64,000 nt of DNA from Amborella trichopoda (GCF_000471905.2 NW_006500031.1:3881316-3945315); one strand, 5' to 3'. Shown: positions 43,532 through 56,015, counted from the stretch's first letter. Made by a program: numbers and translations. The notes: a model not told the origin generated them from the sequence alone.

Positions 43532-44568
43532 TTGAAATTGATGCAGTCCAAACCTCTGTACGTAACATGCGACCAGAGATTTCCCTGCATGTTGAGACTT
43601 CGAACCATATCAGACCTGATCTCTAAATCAGTCTGTATAGAGAGCCTCTTCAAGCATCATGGTGGGCCTCAGATTCAGTCATCGAATGGAGGAAACAACC
43701 ATAGCTCGGGCAATACCCGATCCAATGCCCAGGGCAATCAACAAAAGGGAGTTGTCAGTTCTGCTGTCACCGTATCAAACCACAAGAAGGCTTCCCCTCA
43801 AACCCTGACTTCTTCAAAGGGGTGAACCCCACAAATGCTCAAGCAGCACCTCAAGCAAGGCAACAACAACCCCAGGCTTAAACTACGGTGTCTCCACCTC
43901 CGAACCTCTATGGGAAGGATTACTTAGCAGAGAAGGGAACTAAAATTTATAGCTTCAATAAGCAGTGGGTCCCAGCCCTACTCCGGATGTTGTTAGATCA
44001 ACAGATGATTGTCCTACCTAAGTTGAAAAAACTAGAAGAAGCTGGTCTTGTCACCAACCTGAACTACTGTGCTTACCATAGAATGTTGAGGCACCCTATC
44101 CAGGAACGCTTGACCCTCAAGGATCATATTGAAGCTTTGATCCAGAAGGGACAGATACAGCTCGAGAGTCTCAAGAAGGCGTTTGGGACAGCTGAAGCAA
44201 CTCACGTAATGACAATACAGGAAGAAGACAAGCAAGAGTATCATCTTGAGGACATGCCACCAAATGTTCTCCAAGCATTGTACTTCATGATGCTTAAGTT
44301 AGTCCTTGCACCAAAGCCATCCGTAGGTCTAGATGAGTGCTTTGCCTTTCAAGCCATAATGAAGGAGAAAGTACAAGGGGAACATTTCATTGCCATCCTA
44401 GACGATTATGTTAGACTGTCGTCACTAGAGGTCGTTCGAACACAGACCTCCTTTGGGAATGCGCAGCTTGAGCTTTCTAATCCAGACGAACCTTCAACTT
44501 CCCAACCATGGCAAGTCTATCGAGGATGGAACAAAAACGGGTCCATGAGAAGGGAAGCGGTTCGCTAA
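43532..44568 (+). pseudogene. gag C-terminal / nucleocapsid region of element B2
   Basis: 43532-43825 carries SNHKKASPQTLTSSKG, shared with B (TDTKKVAPQTLDLSKA). 43888-44568 (226 residues) begins with GKDYLAEKGTKIYSFNKQWV and holds the knuckle-like CAYHRMLRHPIQERLTLKDH, where the final Cys of the C-x2-H-x4-H-x4-C pattern reads Arg, and EALIQKGQIQL. The long open frame is notable in an otherwise decayed element. Confidence 0.75.
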
Positions 44569-44589
44569 GCAAAGTCAGCTCCCAAGCCG

Positions 44590-45742
44590 CGTGAGCCCGA
44601 TCAGCTTGCCCCTGTTCATGAAAAAGGTAAAAGGAGACAAGTACCAAGGGTCGTTTATCAAAAGTAGAAAATCCATCAGCCCTAGACCATGGCGGAGTTT
44701 CTTGAACCCCTTCCTCCATTGCCAATTTTGCGGGATTTCTTCCCCAAGTCATGCGCTTTGGCTAATCAAGACTCGCAGTTCAGTCGAGCAAACATGCCTG
44801 AGCCTTCCTCTCCTCAGGATCCCAAAACGTTCAATAAGGGTGATGACATTAAAAGCACCCTCCAATGGTCCGAGCAAGGTGAAGACCTAAAAGAACGCCT
44901 ACACACGTCCAATTCTGGTGATGAGGCTAAAAACTACTCAGATCAGTCCAATCTAAGTGATGACCTTAAAATCTCCCCCTCATCCTCTGCTCCCAGTTCC
45001 TCTAAACCTTCTTCTTCTTCTTCAAGTATAGCTCCTGAATGCCCAGACTTCGAGGCCCTTGATAAAGAACTGAAAGGTTACAACATCAGTAGGTGGCATC
45101 GAAAGCAACTAAAAACGATGGTGGCCCAAGCAGCTGGATTCCAAACAATCAATGACGCTTTGGCCTCTCGAGCTAACGCGAAGCTTCCTCTCACCATTGA
45201 GGAACTCAACAATCAGCGCAAGAATCCCAAGCCCAAGAGACCCCAATGGTGTCCTGAGCCTGACTTCGAGCAACGACTAAAAGAGTCGAGAGGGCAAAAC
45301 TCCCATTCTCACGAAGCATGCCACATGGTGCATATTAATGGAGCATCAACCAAGGCTGACTCAATCAGTCTAAGGTTAGGCAGAAAGTTGCAAATGCTCG
45401 TCGAGAAGCCTCAGCAGCCCAGACTCTTGAAGTATCCTGGTTCGCCACTGCTCCCATTTCATAATACCCAAACCATTCTACCACCAGTCCTCAAATACCC
45501 GGGACCACCACCGGTTCCATACACCAATCTGTTTTCAAACCCTCAATCTCCATCTAGCCTATCCATACCAGGCTCTGCTCCACAACCTAGCCATTCGACA
45601 CAAAATTTGGTGGCCCAAATTTACCTTCTCCAACCTCACAACCTCTTCAAGGCAACCCGGTTGCAGAGAAAAGTCAGCTTATGCACCAAAACAATCCTCC
45701 ACTACTAAACCTACCTCACAACCTTTCATACCACCCAAACCT
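44590..45742 (+). pseudogene. Linker region of element B2 polyprotein
   Basis: A 339-residue open frame (44689-45708), rich in Ser and Pro, with DFEALDKELKGYNISRWHRK and RPQWCPEPDFEQRLKESRGQ. The element B counterpart is at about 49.0-50.1 kb but is poorly preserved. No known domain. Confidence 0.55.
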
Positions 45743-46180
45743 GTGGTGGGTCCAAAAGATCAAAGAGTTGATGATGACAAAAACCAGTATGATGTGGTGG
45801 CTGTCTCTATGATCACCGAAACACAGGGCCCTCCCCTCACACTTTTTGAGCCTTGCTCTTCCCAGACGACCTTGGTGCCTCACAATTCGTCTTATACGCT
45901 CCCTCTCCTTGAACTAGACCCATAATCGATCAAACAAGAAGTTGATGCGGCTATCATGTTTCATATTATCAAATCCTCATTCGAGGAGGAGATGTCAAGA
46001 GCATGGGTACCTGCATTCAAGGTTAACGAATAACCCTCAAGATCACCATCTGAGGAGGAGGTAGAAATCCAAGAAGCCCCTGAGGAATGAGAAGAAGGTG
46101 GGTAGGCTACGGATGACGATCTCAAGGAGATAAGCTTAGGAGATGAAATTGATCGAAGGCTAACTTTTATTTCGATCAAC
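45743..46180 (+). pseudogene. Protease remnant of element B2
   Basis: The motif DDDKNQYDVVA matches the start of the protease region in B (EDKVKYDIIGHLKKLP). The rest of the protease, including the D-G-G-S site, is not found before the RT, so an internal deletion after about 45800 is likely. Confidence 0.6.
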
Positions 46181-46677
46181 ATGTCACCGAAAGAGAAAGA
46201 AAGTTATACTGCTTTCTTGCATGCAAATCGAGATGTCTTTGCTTGGCATTACCACGAGATGCCTGGTCTGGATCCCCAAATTTCGGTGCATGGACTTGGC
46301 ATCGACTCATCTTTCAAGCCCATAAAACAAAAGTCAAGAAGATTTTCGACCGACCTCGAAATGCAAATTGATGCTGAAGTGAATAAACTCAGGGAAGCAG
46401 GCTTTATCCGAGAAGTCAAATACCCAAATGTCATTCTGATTAAAAAGAAGAATGGGCAAATCAGGGTTTGCATTGACTTTCGTGACTTGAACGCTGCCTG
46501 TCCGAAAGATGACTTCCCGTTGCCATTCACAAAAGTGCTTATTGATTCTACAGCCCATTGCCAAATCTTCTCTTTCATGGACGGATACTCAGGGTATAAT
46601 CAGATAAGGATGGTGCCATAAGACAAGGAGTCTGACGCCTTCCGGACTCCTAAAGGGGTCTTCTATTACACGATAAT
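46181..46677 (+). pseudogene. Reverse transcriptase N-terminal part of element B2, truncated
   Basis: The 146-residue frame begins MSPKEKESYTAFLHANRDVF and holds the Tat RT blocks FAWHYHEMPGLDP, VCIDFRDLNAACPKDDFPLP and the catalytic FMDGYSGYNQI. After a stop (46621) it runs to FRTPKGVFYYT and ends abruptly at about 46672-46677 against a truncated LTR of family A. The YVDD block is therefore absent. Confidence 0.9.
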
Positions 46678-47605
46678 GTCTGCATCTCATGATGTAGTAA
46701 ACGCGTTTTCTTTAATTAGATAAGGCTAAAACTTCAAGATAAATCCAAAATCTTTTGAAAAAACTCCAAGCAACTTAGAAAAAAATCATCAATTGAATCT
46801 TATAAATATCCCCTCTCCCTAACCCAAAAGGAGAGAAAAAAAGACAAAAAAAAACCGTAGAAATTTTTGAAAAATTACCCAAAAATACCAAAAATAGGAA
46901 AAACCCTTAGAAAATTCCTAAAAATTTAGAAAAAAATTCCAAAAATCCCAAAAAATTAGAGAAAATCTCAAAATTCATATTCAACCTCTGGAGATTACGT
47001 AACCCTTAGAAAATCAAGGAAGTTCTCCTCCAGACCCCAGAAAGTCCGACAGCTTAGAAAAATCTCTAGATTGAAAAACTTAAAGAAGATAGAAACCCTA
47101 GCCTCCTGAAGTCTTAACCCCCAAGACTGAGAAAACCTATATCTAGGGCACAAAAAACCTAGATCAAAACTAGAAATAGGGCACAACAACCCTAGTTCTA
47201 ACCCTTTATACAAGAGATCTGCTGGTCAACATCCGAATCAAAGAGGCAAAGGTTACCGGTTCTGATACGAGCGAGTCGTCGAAGGCTCGAGAATCCCGGG
47301 CCATCCGACCCGATTTGGTATTATTTCTTCCCCTCTCTTTCTTCTTCTTTTTAATGTTTTGTGTCTTTTATTTATTTTTGATATGTTAACTTGTCTAAAA
47401 AATCATATTTTAATGCTCTAGATCATGTTGGCTCTGCCACAGATGTGAGAGTAAATCTTCTCATTTTCGGGTAAATTTGGCCTCAGATTTGAATTTGATC
47501 TGTCCCACTTTCTCTACCACTTTATTTACATGTTTTTAATTAGTTTAAGGTGTTAACATTCAAGAGATCTTCATCAAAAGATCTGTCAGATTTTCATCGT
47601 AAACA
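46678..47605 (+). mobile_element. Truncated 3' LTR of element A
   Basis: Matches LTR family A from its position of about 270 to the end CGTAAACA (47605). TATAAATA lies at 46800. It shares with 10355-11552 a segment that 2328-3497 lacks. The following aagtg is the inverted form of the cactt at 11553. It is thus read as the 3' LTR of element A, cut at 46678 by a rearrangement that put it next to the B2 RT. Confidence 0.85.
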
Positions 47606-47610
47606 AAGTG
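47606..47610 (-). repeat. Target site duplication of element A (other copy, inverted)
   Basis: aagtg, the reverse complement of cactt at 11553-11557, lies directly outside the terminal CA of the truncated A LTR. Confidence 0.8.
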
Positions 47611-48240
47611 CTTTGAAGTGATCCGCATAACCTCTAATTGATTCTGGAGGCTACGAACCTCACTTCTCAGCTCTACCGTGGGGTCTGGTTCCTGGGGGTC
47701 GGAGGGTTGACCCATGTCTCCCTGTCCTTCTTCGAGAGCACCTGAGAAGAGTAAGACCTTTTGGCTGCTGGTGATCTCCTTGTTCAAGGAGGAAGGTATT
47801 TGGAGTACCTTCCTTGGTGGTCGGTATGCCAGTTCTGCTTCTAGGAGAGCAATGGGGACATGTAGGACTTTTTACTGGTCCAGCGTATAGGTGACCCTTG
47901 GTGCTGAAAGGTCTATCTCTAGGGCTTTCTTAGCCACAGGGGAGGCTTCTGGCTCATCATTTTGTTATGGCAGATTAGAAGTGGAGGTAGAGGGGGAAAC
48001 CTCATCTTTGGAGGATGACGCCATGACCTCAGAAAGGTGGCAACGTATACTTGGGTAAATGAGAGTCAAGGGGAGGATCTTGCCTTGTCTTTCCTCCACT
48101 TTAAACATGTCTGTAATCATTCGCCCCAGGTCTTCAACATCATCATGAGATGAGGGTATTGTCTCTCTCAAGGGCTTCTAATCATCATCCTTTGGCTTTT
48201 CTGGTGCTGGAAGATCCATGAAATAGTACTTGGTGTCAGC
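47606..48240 (-). pseudogene. Tail of the element B polyprotein downstream of the protease
   Basis: Frames 48171-47965 and 47787-47606 (for example ELRSEVRSLQNQLEVMRITS, coiled-coil-like). There are two or more in-frame stops. No RT motif. In autonomous relatives this position leads into RT; here it leads to the end of the ORF at 11756. Confidence 0.6.
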
Positions 48241-48965
48241 ATAATGAGTTTCGACTACAAGGAACGGTCTCTTATCAGCATAGATTATGTGCTGTCTCCC
48301 ATCTCGACTGTACTTGAGGCACTGATGGAGAGTAGAAGGAACCACTCCTTGATCGTAGAGCTAAGGGCAGCCAAGCAGGATGTTGTAAGAGGTATCGGTG
48401 TCGATTACGTGGAATTGGGCATAATCGTTCAGGTCACCAATATTGAGGCGAAGGCATACTGTGCCAGCTGGCTTCTCTCTTGGCTGGTTGAACCCTTACA
48501 CAGTGATGTGGGTAAGAGTAAGGTTGCCAGATCCTAATCTCAATAGGGTGAGGATCCTTCTTGGGATCAGGTTGACTACTGACCCTCCATCCAGCATACT
48601 CCGGTTGATAGAGGAGGCATGTAGTTCACCAGTCACGAAGATGGGCGATTGTGAAATTTGCCTCCCAAATGAAGGTCATCTTCAGAAAAGGCGATTGCTA
48701 AGCATCCATCTAGGATCGCTGGGTCCACTTCAATAGGCTCCACTTCAGTCTCGTACACCGCCGAGTTAAAAAGGGCTTGAACTAGGGCCATACGGTATTC
48801 TCTGGACAACTTATCGGGGTCATAGATACTTAGAAGGTCTGGAAGCTTTTTCAAATGCCCAATTATGTCATATTTCACCTTATCCTCATCAGCCTTCTGT
48901 GCTCTTGATCCTATCACGGGTTTAGGTGGCAGGGTAGGTTTTGGTTGAGTTTTGGTTTGTGACAC
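48241..48965 (-). pseudogene. Aspartic protease of element B
   Basis: The ORF at 48965-48633 begins the region (EDKVKYDIIGHLKKLPDLLS, FNSAVYETEVEPIEVDPAIL, FSEDDLHLGG). After a frame change the active site reads MLDGGSVVNLIP at about 48563-48598 (D-G-G-S, as in many Tat/Athila proteases). Next come GDLNDYAQFHVIDTDTSYN and LLGCPWLH at about 48350-48400. It is the last enzyme domain of B. Confidence 0.8.
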
Positions 48966-50100
48966 TGGTTGACTTTGCTGTTCAACCAGTGCGGTCTGGG
49001 CTGATGGCGAAGCAATAAGGATTTGTATTAGGGATGTGGAGGTTTTAGGTTGAGGCTTAGGGAAAAGTGACGGATCAGGAAACTTGAGGACCTTGAGCTT
49101 CTGAGGTGTGAGCTATAGCTTCTTCCTTGATCTTAGGCTAATTTTCCCCTTGCTGGATGGTACTTTCGAGATCTACACCATATGGGAGGCCTCCTTGGAA
49201 CATGAGCTTGAAGATGACTCGGATTTGGATTGGACAGCCAAGGCATCGGCAACGGTCAAGAATCCTGTCGCTTGGGCTAGTATCTTTCTTAAGCACTTCC
49301 GCTGTGCCTTCGAGCTCTCTGTTTAGAGCATCAAAGTCTGAGCACTGCTGAGCTACACTGTGAAAGAGAGAGAAGAAGAGGGAGGAGAAGAAGAAGAAAC
49401 AGAGTTAGAGTGTTCTGGGCTGCTTTTTACGTCATCGCCAGAATTGGACGTGTGCAGGGGGTATTTTAGGTCTTACCTCGGTTATGATTGTTAGGAGGTG
49501 CTTTTAACATCGTCACCCACATTGGACGAGTCCCGAGCAATTGATGACTCAGGGATGTCCACCTGATTGGACGAAGGGATAAGGCAAGTTGTGCCTGGGA
49601 TAAAGTCTTGTAAGGTTGGCAGTGGAGGAAGGGGCCTGAGAAATTCTTCCTCGACTAGTGGCTGAGGAATATGATTCCTTCGGTGAGTTGGCCGGGGTGC
49701 TCGTCTCTTTTTGGATCCCTTAGGAGGTTTTGGTCTGTCCTATCGAGCGGTTGAGTAGCCTCGGCTTGGCGGATTGCCTCACGCTTCAGAGATTTAGGCC
49801 TACTCCGCTCATGATAAACTTCTCAAGGCTGAGAAGTCGAGGCCTATGAGGGGTCTAATGTAGGCTCATAGGGGACATGTAGTGGGATTTCCTCTTAGAC
49901 AGGAGTGATGGCTTGGAAGCATTCTGGGAGAATGGTGCAAATAATGTGGCCTTTCTGTACCTTCTCCGCGACTACAGCTTCGAACCCAGAGCATTCTATC
50001 AGCTCATGGCCCCATACCTGGTGATATGGGCAGCAGAGGTTTTCTATAGCCTACCCAAGACACCTAAATTGCCTAGCAGGCTTCGGTGTGACGAGCATCG
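48966..50100 (-). other. Linker region of element B, weakly readable
   Basis: Contains Pro-rich and Gln-rich minus-strand fragments (SQTKTQPKPTLPPKP at 48965) and 'gacgtcatcgcc'-like short repeats near 49430-49570. It matches the B2 linker by position. Plus-strand ORFs here are shadows. Confidence 0.4.
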
Positions 50101-51098
50101 CCTCCAAAAGGGCCTACAGAGGATCTAGCTTGGCACTTCCTTAGGCTTGTGGCGAGAGGTCTTCTTGCACTGGTGGAGCAAAGACTTAAGGGGGTCCTTT
50201 TGGGTTACCATGAACTTCTTGGTGCTACTGCATCTTCTTTGCCAAGAGATCATGGAAGCCAATGCATTCACTCAGGTCATGGCCTCATATCAGATGATAC
50301 TGACGCTAGAGGTTCTCAGTTCCTAGAGGTAGGAACTTGGGCTGCCTTGTCGGCTTCGAAGTGATGAGACCTTCTTCTAGCATTACGGAGAATAGTGTTT
50401 GGAGGACAACAGGTCGTCATCCTCTTGGATTTTCACTATGTGGGAAGCCTCAGTTGCCCGAAATGCTTTCTTTAAGTCTTCGAGCTTTATCTGACCCTTG
50501 TTAATTAGGGCTTCGATAATGTCTTTAAGCATATAGCACTCTTGAGTGGGATGGCCTACTCTTCTGTGATAGGCGCAGTATCTCTTGTTCAGCCTGCTCT
50601 AGGGATTTGACCTCCGGTAGCTGGATCATGTTCTTCTCTAGTAGTAACCGAAGCAGTGCATGAACCCACTCCTTCTCGAAGGGGTACACCTTGTTCTGGT
50701 GTTGGACGCAGTAGTCAGTTCGATTTATACTTTTAAGGGGCGGGACCTTGTTCTAGGACTGCTGTGCATCTGAGCCTTAGAGAGGTCCAAGGTTTGAGGG
50801 GCGACTTTCTTAGTGTCAGTCACGGTGACAGCCGCACTAATCACCCCTTTTTTTTGGTTGCCCCGATTGTTGGAGCGAGAATTGCCATCGCCCCGACTGT
50901 TTCCCGAACTGGACGGTCGCTGACGAGATCCATTATGATTCTTGGACAGACCTTCGATACGAACCGCTTTAGAGATGAGCTCTGACATGGAGGTTGGATT
51001 GAAGGCCTCAACATGCAAGGCGATCTCGAGCAGCATATTTCGTATGCAAGTCTGGACTGCTTCTTTTCAGTCAGGAGAGTGGCATGGTAGGTTTCCAA
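50101..51098 (-). pseudogene. gag C-terminal / nucleocapsid region of element B
   Basis: 51036-50725 carries KAVRIEGLSKNHNGSRQRPS and TDTKKVAPQTLDLSKA. The knuckle CAYHRRVGHPTQECYMLKDI lies at about 50525-50583 with all metal ligands present, unlike B2. It is followed by ALINKGQIKLEDLKKAF. Confidence 0.75.
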
Positions 51099-51862
51099 CT
51101 CTCTCCATCAGGCGATGAACTTATCCATTGACTCACCAGACTCTTGAGTCAGAGTGAGAAGCTTGATGGTTTCCACGTTCTCTAGAGTTCATAGAAGCAC
51201 TAATAAAACAATCTCTCCATTTCCGGCCATGAGTGCACCGAGCTTGGAGGTAGCCGAGCATACCATTGGAAGGCTGGCCTTTCGAGAGTCTCAATGAACT
51301 GATGGAGGAAGGGTCGCTCGCCAGTTGCCGTCTCTCGACAAGTCGCTTGGAAGTGCATGATATGCTGGTCAGGGGATGTAGTACCATTGAACAGGGGGAG
51401 CTTCCCTTTTTAATAGTTTGGGGGAAACGACACCTGATCGATGTACAAGGGGTACAGCTTTTGGTAAAGCAGCGCCCCTTGCGTGCCCGAGACCTTACTC
51501 TTGAGATTATGGGTTACCATGGCATCTATATCGGTTTGCGAAACTGTATGGGGAGAAAAGCTATCTTGAGAGGCCGGTGGAGGAGTTTGCTTGGGAGCTG
51601 TGTCCTCAACAGGCGGGGAGTCGGACTCATGATGAGAAGAAGAAGGTCTAGAGGCTTCCAGGTAGTCCATCTTTTCGAGAATGGACTGCATCATTACCTC
51701 GAACCTATTCATCCGCTCTTCTTGGGCATCAGTCGGCTCATCAATCACTATGACGCTGACCGTTTCTTTTGGAGGGTTAGGGTCAGGTGGAGTAGTGGAC
51801 TGCCGGGGATGGCTAGTCGTACGCTGCAAGTCCGTCTGTAGGGGCTCAGTAGGCCTCGACAA
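51099..51862 (-). pseudogene. gag core of element B
   Basis: 51862-51410 (150 residues) contains RMNRFEVMMQSILEKMDYLE and the block HTVSQTDIDAMVTHNL; another frame continues GKLPLFNGTTSPDQHIMHFQ, FQWYARLPPSSVHSWPEMER. Same blocks as B2 (42890-43530). A frameshift at 51410 and stops near 51190. Confidence 0.8.
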
Positions 51863-51973
51863 GACTCGAGTCTTTTACGAGGACCGTGTGAGGACCAGTT
51901 CTTGACGGTCTTGGGACCGTGACTTCTTGGCAGCTCGGTCTTCTCTTGTGACGGTAACCACCCAGCAATGTTC

Positions 51974-52958
51974 TTAGACCTCTTGTTCAGGCTCTGGAAT
52001 CTGAACAGGGAAGAAGGGATTGTGAGACAGGAGGTCTTTGGAAGTGGTAACCTCAACTCTAGTTAGGAGCTGCAGGCCTCTCTTCTGCTTGATCTTGAAG
52101 CTGTAATAGACTCCACTCCAGAATTGAGCCTGAGATTTGGACTGCCCTATCTTTCTTGAGCATGCGAGGGCTGTGTCCATCAACTGGAGCAGAGAGTGAG
52201 GTCCAAGGATAGAGGGCAATCTGGGTAGGTACCTTGGAGCTGTAGGCTTCTATCTGCCATTAGGCCTTTGCCTCGAGTTCCCTTGTGAGGTCCGGGTGCA
52301 CGGCTGGCTTGAGGGGGCTGATTCAAGATGGTACTCTTAAGAAAATCCTTTGAGTACCAAGCCATGAGGTGTTTGCCTGGCGAAGGAAGGGTGACAGAAG
52401 AAAGAGCTAGCTCGCGACTCGCCTGAGTTAGGGTTGAAGGGGAACCTGCAAAGCTGGTGCATGTGCACCTTTAGAGGCAGCCTTCCAGGTGACTTGGGGG
52501 TCAGCCCAAGCTCGGTCAGCTGGTTCGACCTTAGCAGGCCAAGACCTACGAGTTCGTGTCTGTGAGGGACTAGGTAGGAACCCATCTCTTATAGGGTGAA
52601 GCCATGTGTGCTAAAAGGGAGGAAGAAGTGGTCGACCCTCGTGTGCTCAAGCTGGCGTAGAATTGGTGCTGCCTTGAGCTGTGGGATGCATATGCATGAC
52701 GTGTGTAGAGTTTGGCCTGAGAAGGCCTAGCCTTGGACGCGAGCTTAAGGCAGCATGACAATTGCCCCGAGGTGGGGCTCGAGTGGACAGGCCACAAGTG
52801 TTTAGGTGTGTGCGAGGGGTGGAGACCCCGAGATCTCCTCCTCGGTGTGTCAAGCCTCTAGGCATAGAGGTTCGAAGTGATGAAGGAGTATGGGGGGTGA
52901 CCTTGCAGCGATCTTCAGGAGTGATGGCAACCTGCTCGCCTTTCACGAAAGCGGACAT
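51974..52958 (-). pseudogene. gag N-terminal region of element B
   Basis: Frames 52958-52647, 52797-52570, 52585-52337 and 52219-51974 are collinear with the B2 region 41538-42880. The frame switches mark small indels. No known domain. Confidence 0.65.
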
Positions 52959-52959
52959 G

Positions 52960-53346
52960 GCATCATTTCGGCGTACCTCAGCAATATGACTGGTAAGGGA
53001 CTTGCCAGTAGCAGGGTGAGGGTAGTAGCAAACGTGCTACCCATGCGAAGGGCCTTGGTGGAGGGTCCATCTGAACTAGAAAGTGAGGAGTTAAGGACCT
53101 GCAAGTCTCTTCTCGTACCAATCCAGTTAAGGACAGTCCGGCTCCCAGGACTGGGAGTTCTGACCCAAAAGGAGTGTAGGGAACGAGGCTTGAGAAGATC
53201 GCTTCCCTGGGACGGTCACGAGTGCCAGAATGAGAAAATCCCCAACTCAGATGAACAGGTTGAATAACCCAGATGCCATGAAATCCAGTGCAGAAAATAA
53301 AAGGTGATGCAGATCAAGCAAGAGCGAACAGACAAAGGGGTAGCAA
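52960..53346 (-). other. 5' leader of element B
   Basis: Untranslated leader between the PBS and the gag start. No gene recognised; a plus-strand ORF (52890-53267) overlaps it by chance. Confidence 0.5.
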
Positions 53347-53364
53347 GTCCCATTGGAGTCACCA
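53347..53364 (-). promoter_or_regulatory. Primer binding site of element B
   Basis: On the minus strand tggtgactccaatgggac starts three bases after the LTR end. It differs from the B2 PBS at few positions and belongs to the same tRNA-Arg-like type. Confidence 0.75.
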
Positions 53365-54923
53365 ATCCGGTCGGATGCCTCGATCTCGCCTCCCCGGATC
53401 TAGATGATTGGGTGACATGTGTCTCGAGTTCGGAAGATCAGAGACCTGAGATCGCTCTCTCGAGAACCTTGTTCACAGAGTAAGGGCAAGTGCCCAACTG
53501 GTGAGAGAGGAATTTTGAACGTGAGGTGGGGACCAACCTCACCTGGGCCCTTGACTTACTCGGGCTGACTCACACGGGCGCCTACTTAGATCACGACGGA
53601 AAGCCCCCTAGCTGTTTCAACTGGTTCGGACTCACCTCCCTTGACCTGCAATCTCCTTGTTTTCTGCACTGCACTAACATGGTTAATTTTCAAGACAAGT
53701 GGGCTGAAGGACCCACCCTTGCCTTAGGACGATGCACATTCATATGGCAGAGAAGATGAGAAGTTAAGGTGATGAATAAGATAATCCAAATAAGGGGAGA
53801 AAAGAGAAGAGGACTCGACAAGGGGACGAGACTAGCATGATAGCTGGACAAGTACAGCAATCGACTCAGAGTGGTAGCAAGACAGGCACGGTAACTCAGA
53901 ATGACGGCAATACTACTCAAAACCAAGGCTAATATGACTATTCTAATATGGTGTGGCAGCAAGACGGGCATGGTACTCTAGACCAGCATAACGGCAATAT
54001 TGCTTGATAGCCAGACCGCTATAGCAATACTAGACTGAGTCTTTCATTCAGTCAAGCAAGAAGAGAAAAGAAGAGAAGAGAAGACACGAGACGGCAAAGG
54101 AAGAAGGTCCCGGCGGCATTAGGCATTGCCTTCCACAGCCATGGAGTAATAGTGTCGCGACCCTCGGCGGCGTTGGACACTGCTGCTCGTGGTGGAAGGG
54201 CGAGTAGTGAACTGCAGACATCGTTAGTCATCACCATGGGCAACGCGAGAAGGCAGCACACGACGATAGGTACAAAGCACATGAAAGAAGCCTGCGAACG
54301 ACATTACGCATCATCGTGACCCTTCGGGGGCGGCGATAGGCATCGCCGTCTGCAATAGGCACATGACACAAGAGAAACCTATAGACGACGTTACGCATCA
54401 CCTTGACCCTTCTCATGCGACGATAGGCATCACCGTCTACGATAGGCGCAAGGCGCAAGAAAAGCCTGGCGACAGCATTACTCATCAGTGCGACCCTTTG
54501 CCACAGCGATAGGCATCACCATCTGCGATAGGCGAAGGGCGCATAAGAGAGGTCTACAGACGGCGATAGGCATTTTTGCGACCCTTCGCGGGCGGCGATA
54601 GGTATCACCGTCTGCGATAGGTGCGCAACAGGGTGAGAACCCTACGAGTCGTGATAGGCATCGCCGTCTACGGCCCCTAAGAGGAAAGATAGAAAGAGGC
54701 ATGCATGACACTGCCACTGCCATGCATGGCCTCTGAGAAAGACTCAGCAGAGAAGGCGAAGAAGAAAGAGAGGAAGCGAGAAAAGAAGAGAGAAACGAAA
54801 ACCAGAAAGAGAAGAAGGAAAGAGAGACAAAATATCTTGAAGGTAGGAGGGGTACCACTCTAAAATTTCTCTCTCCTCTCTCTCTCCAAGACGCACTCAC
54901 AAATTCAACGAAGAGTCTCAAAC

Positions 54924-55007
54924 TTTATTGCTCAATGTAGAGAATGAAAAGGGTCTTTTACAATGATTTTCCAGCCTCTTCTCAATGAGAGATAGCGTCT
55001 ATTTATA
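54924..55007 (-). promoter_or_regulatory. Promoter and poly(A) signal of the B 5' LTR
   Basis: TATAAATAG on the minus strand at 54999-55007, followed 75 bp downstream by AATAAA. As the 5' LTR this would drive the genomic RNA of B. Confidence 0.65.
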
Positions 55008-55899
55008 GACTAAGGCTAAAACTTGGGTGAATCACCAAAAACTAACCTTAATTGATGATAATTAAGGTTTATTTGAATTAAAAGAAATAAGAAAATAGGA
55101 TACAAAATGACTGATTTGCCCATGCATAACAATTCATGAAATTTCAAAACAGTCCCTAGTGCTACCTTAGAACGTGCGTGATCTTCTGTGGATGATCCGA
55201 GATTGCTCTAATGCCTGTTTGTCAGAAAGATGATTTTTTTCTTATGGAGCTCGGCATGGCGATCGATTTGATTCCAACTTCGAGTCATTGATCGTGTTTT
55301 TAAGCCACGATCATGCGACTTGAAATTTGGATGAATCTTACAAACTTTGGATCGATAGTGTGCTCGTTTCTTGATGTTTTTATGTGATTTCTTCACTGGA
55401 TCATATTGAGCATGCCGTCACAATCACGTGGCAACAAACACAACTCGATTTCGTGCCAGGACGAAGATTTCACTACTTTGGATTTTTGGCTGGAATATGG
55501 AATTCCAGCGTCGGAATTTACAGTCACTTTATTGATTTTTTGTGCAAAATCTAACCGTTCATCATGCATGGGGTTCGGACTAGAGATAACCCTATACCGT
55601 ATACATACAATGGAACTGATCTCATGTCAATCCGATGCGCGAGCACCATGATTTGGCTGCTCAAGTGAGGCATGTCGTTTTTTATTTGCCTGCACTCTTT
55701 TCATGGATCGGCAACTTCTCTCTAGCTTTTCATTCCGCTTGGGCGTCATCACCAGGTGTGCCACATATCGAAACACTCGTCTTGATGAGATGAACACGTT
55801 CACAAAATTTGAGCACGATCCAACTAGAGACGAATGAGATATGGACCCTGAAAGTTATTGTTCATGACTGTCCCTTTAATGAAAATTCCTTGCAGGGTG

Positions 55900-56015
55900 G
55901 CCGCACGGGAAGTGTCCGTAACTTCTTCCTGAAGTGTCCCCTTTAGCTTGAACGGACACTTCATGAAGTGTTCGTAACATCTTCCGCCCATAACTTCTTC
56001 CTGAAGTGTCCGTTC
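55900..56015 (-). repeat. Short direct/inverted repeat in the B 5' LTR
   Basis: 'aacttcttcctgaagtgtcc' occurs at about 55920 and 55987. The intervening 'ggacacttcatgaagtgttc' makes a partial inverted repeat. It is absent from the other LTR at the matching place. Confidence 0.7.

Noticed and set aside
49108..50364. Plus-strand ORFs of 60-72 residues
   Set aside because: They are shadows of the minus-strand gag-protease of element B.
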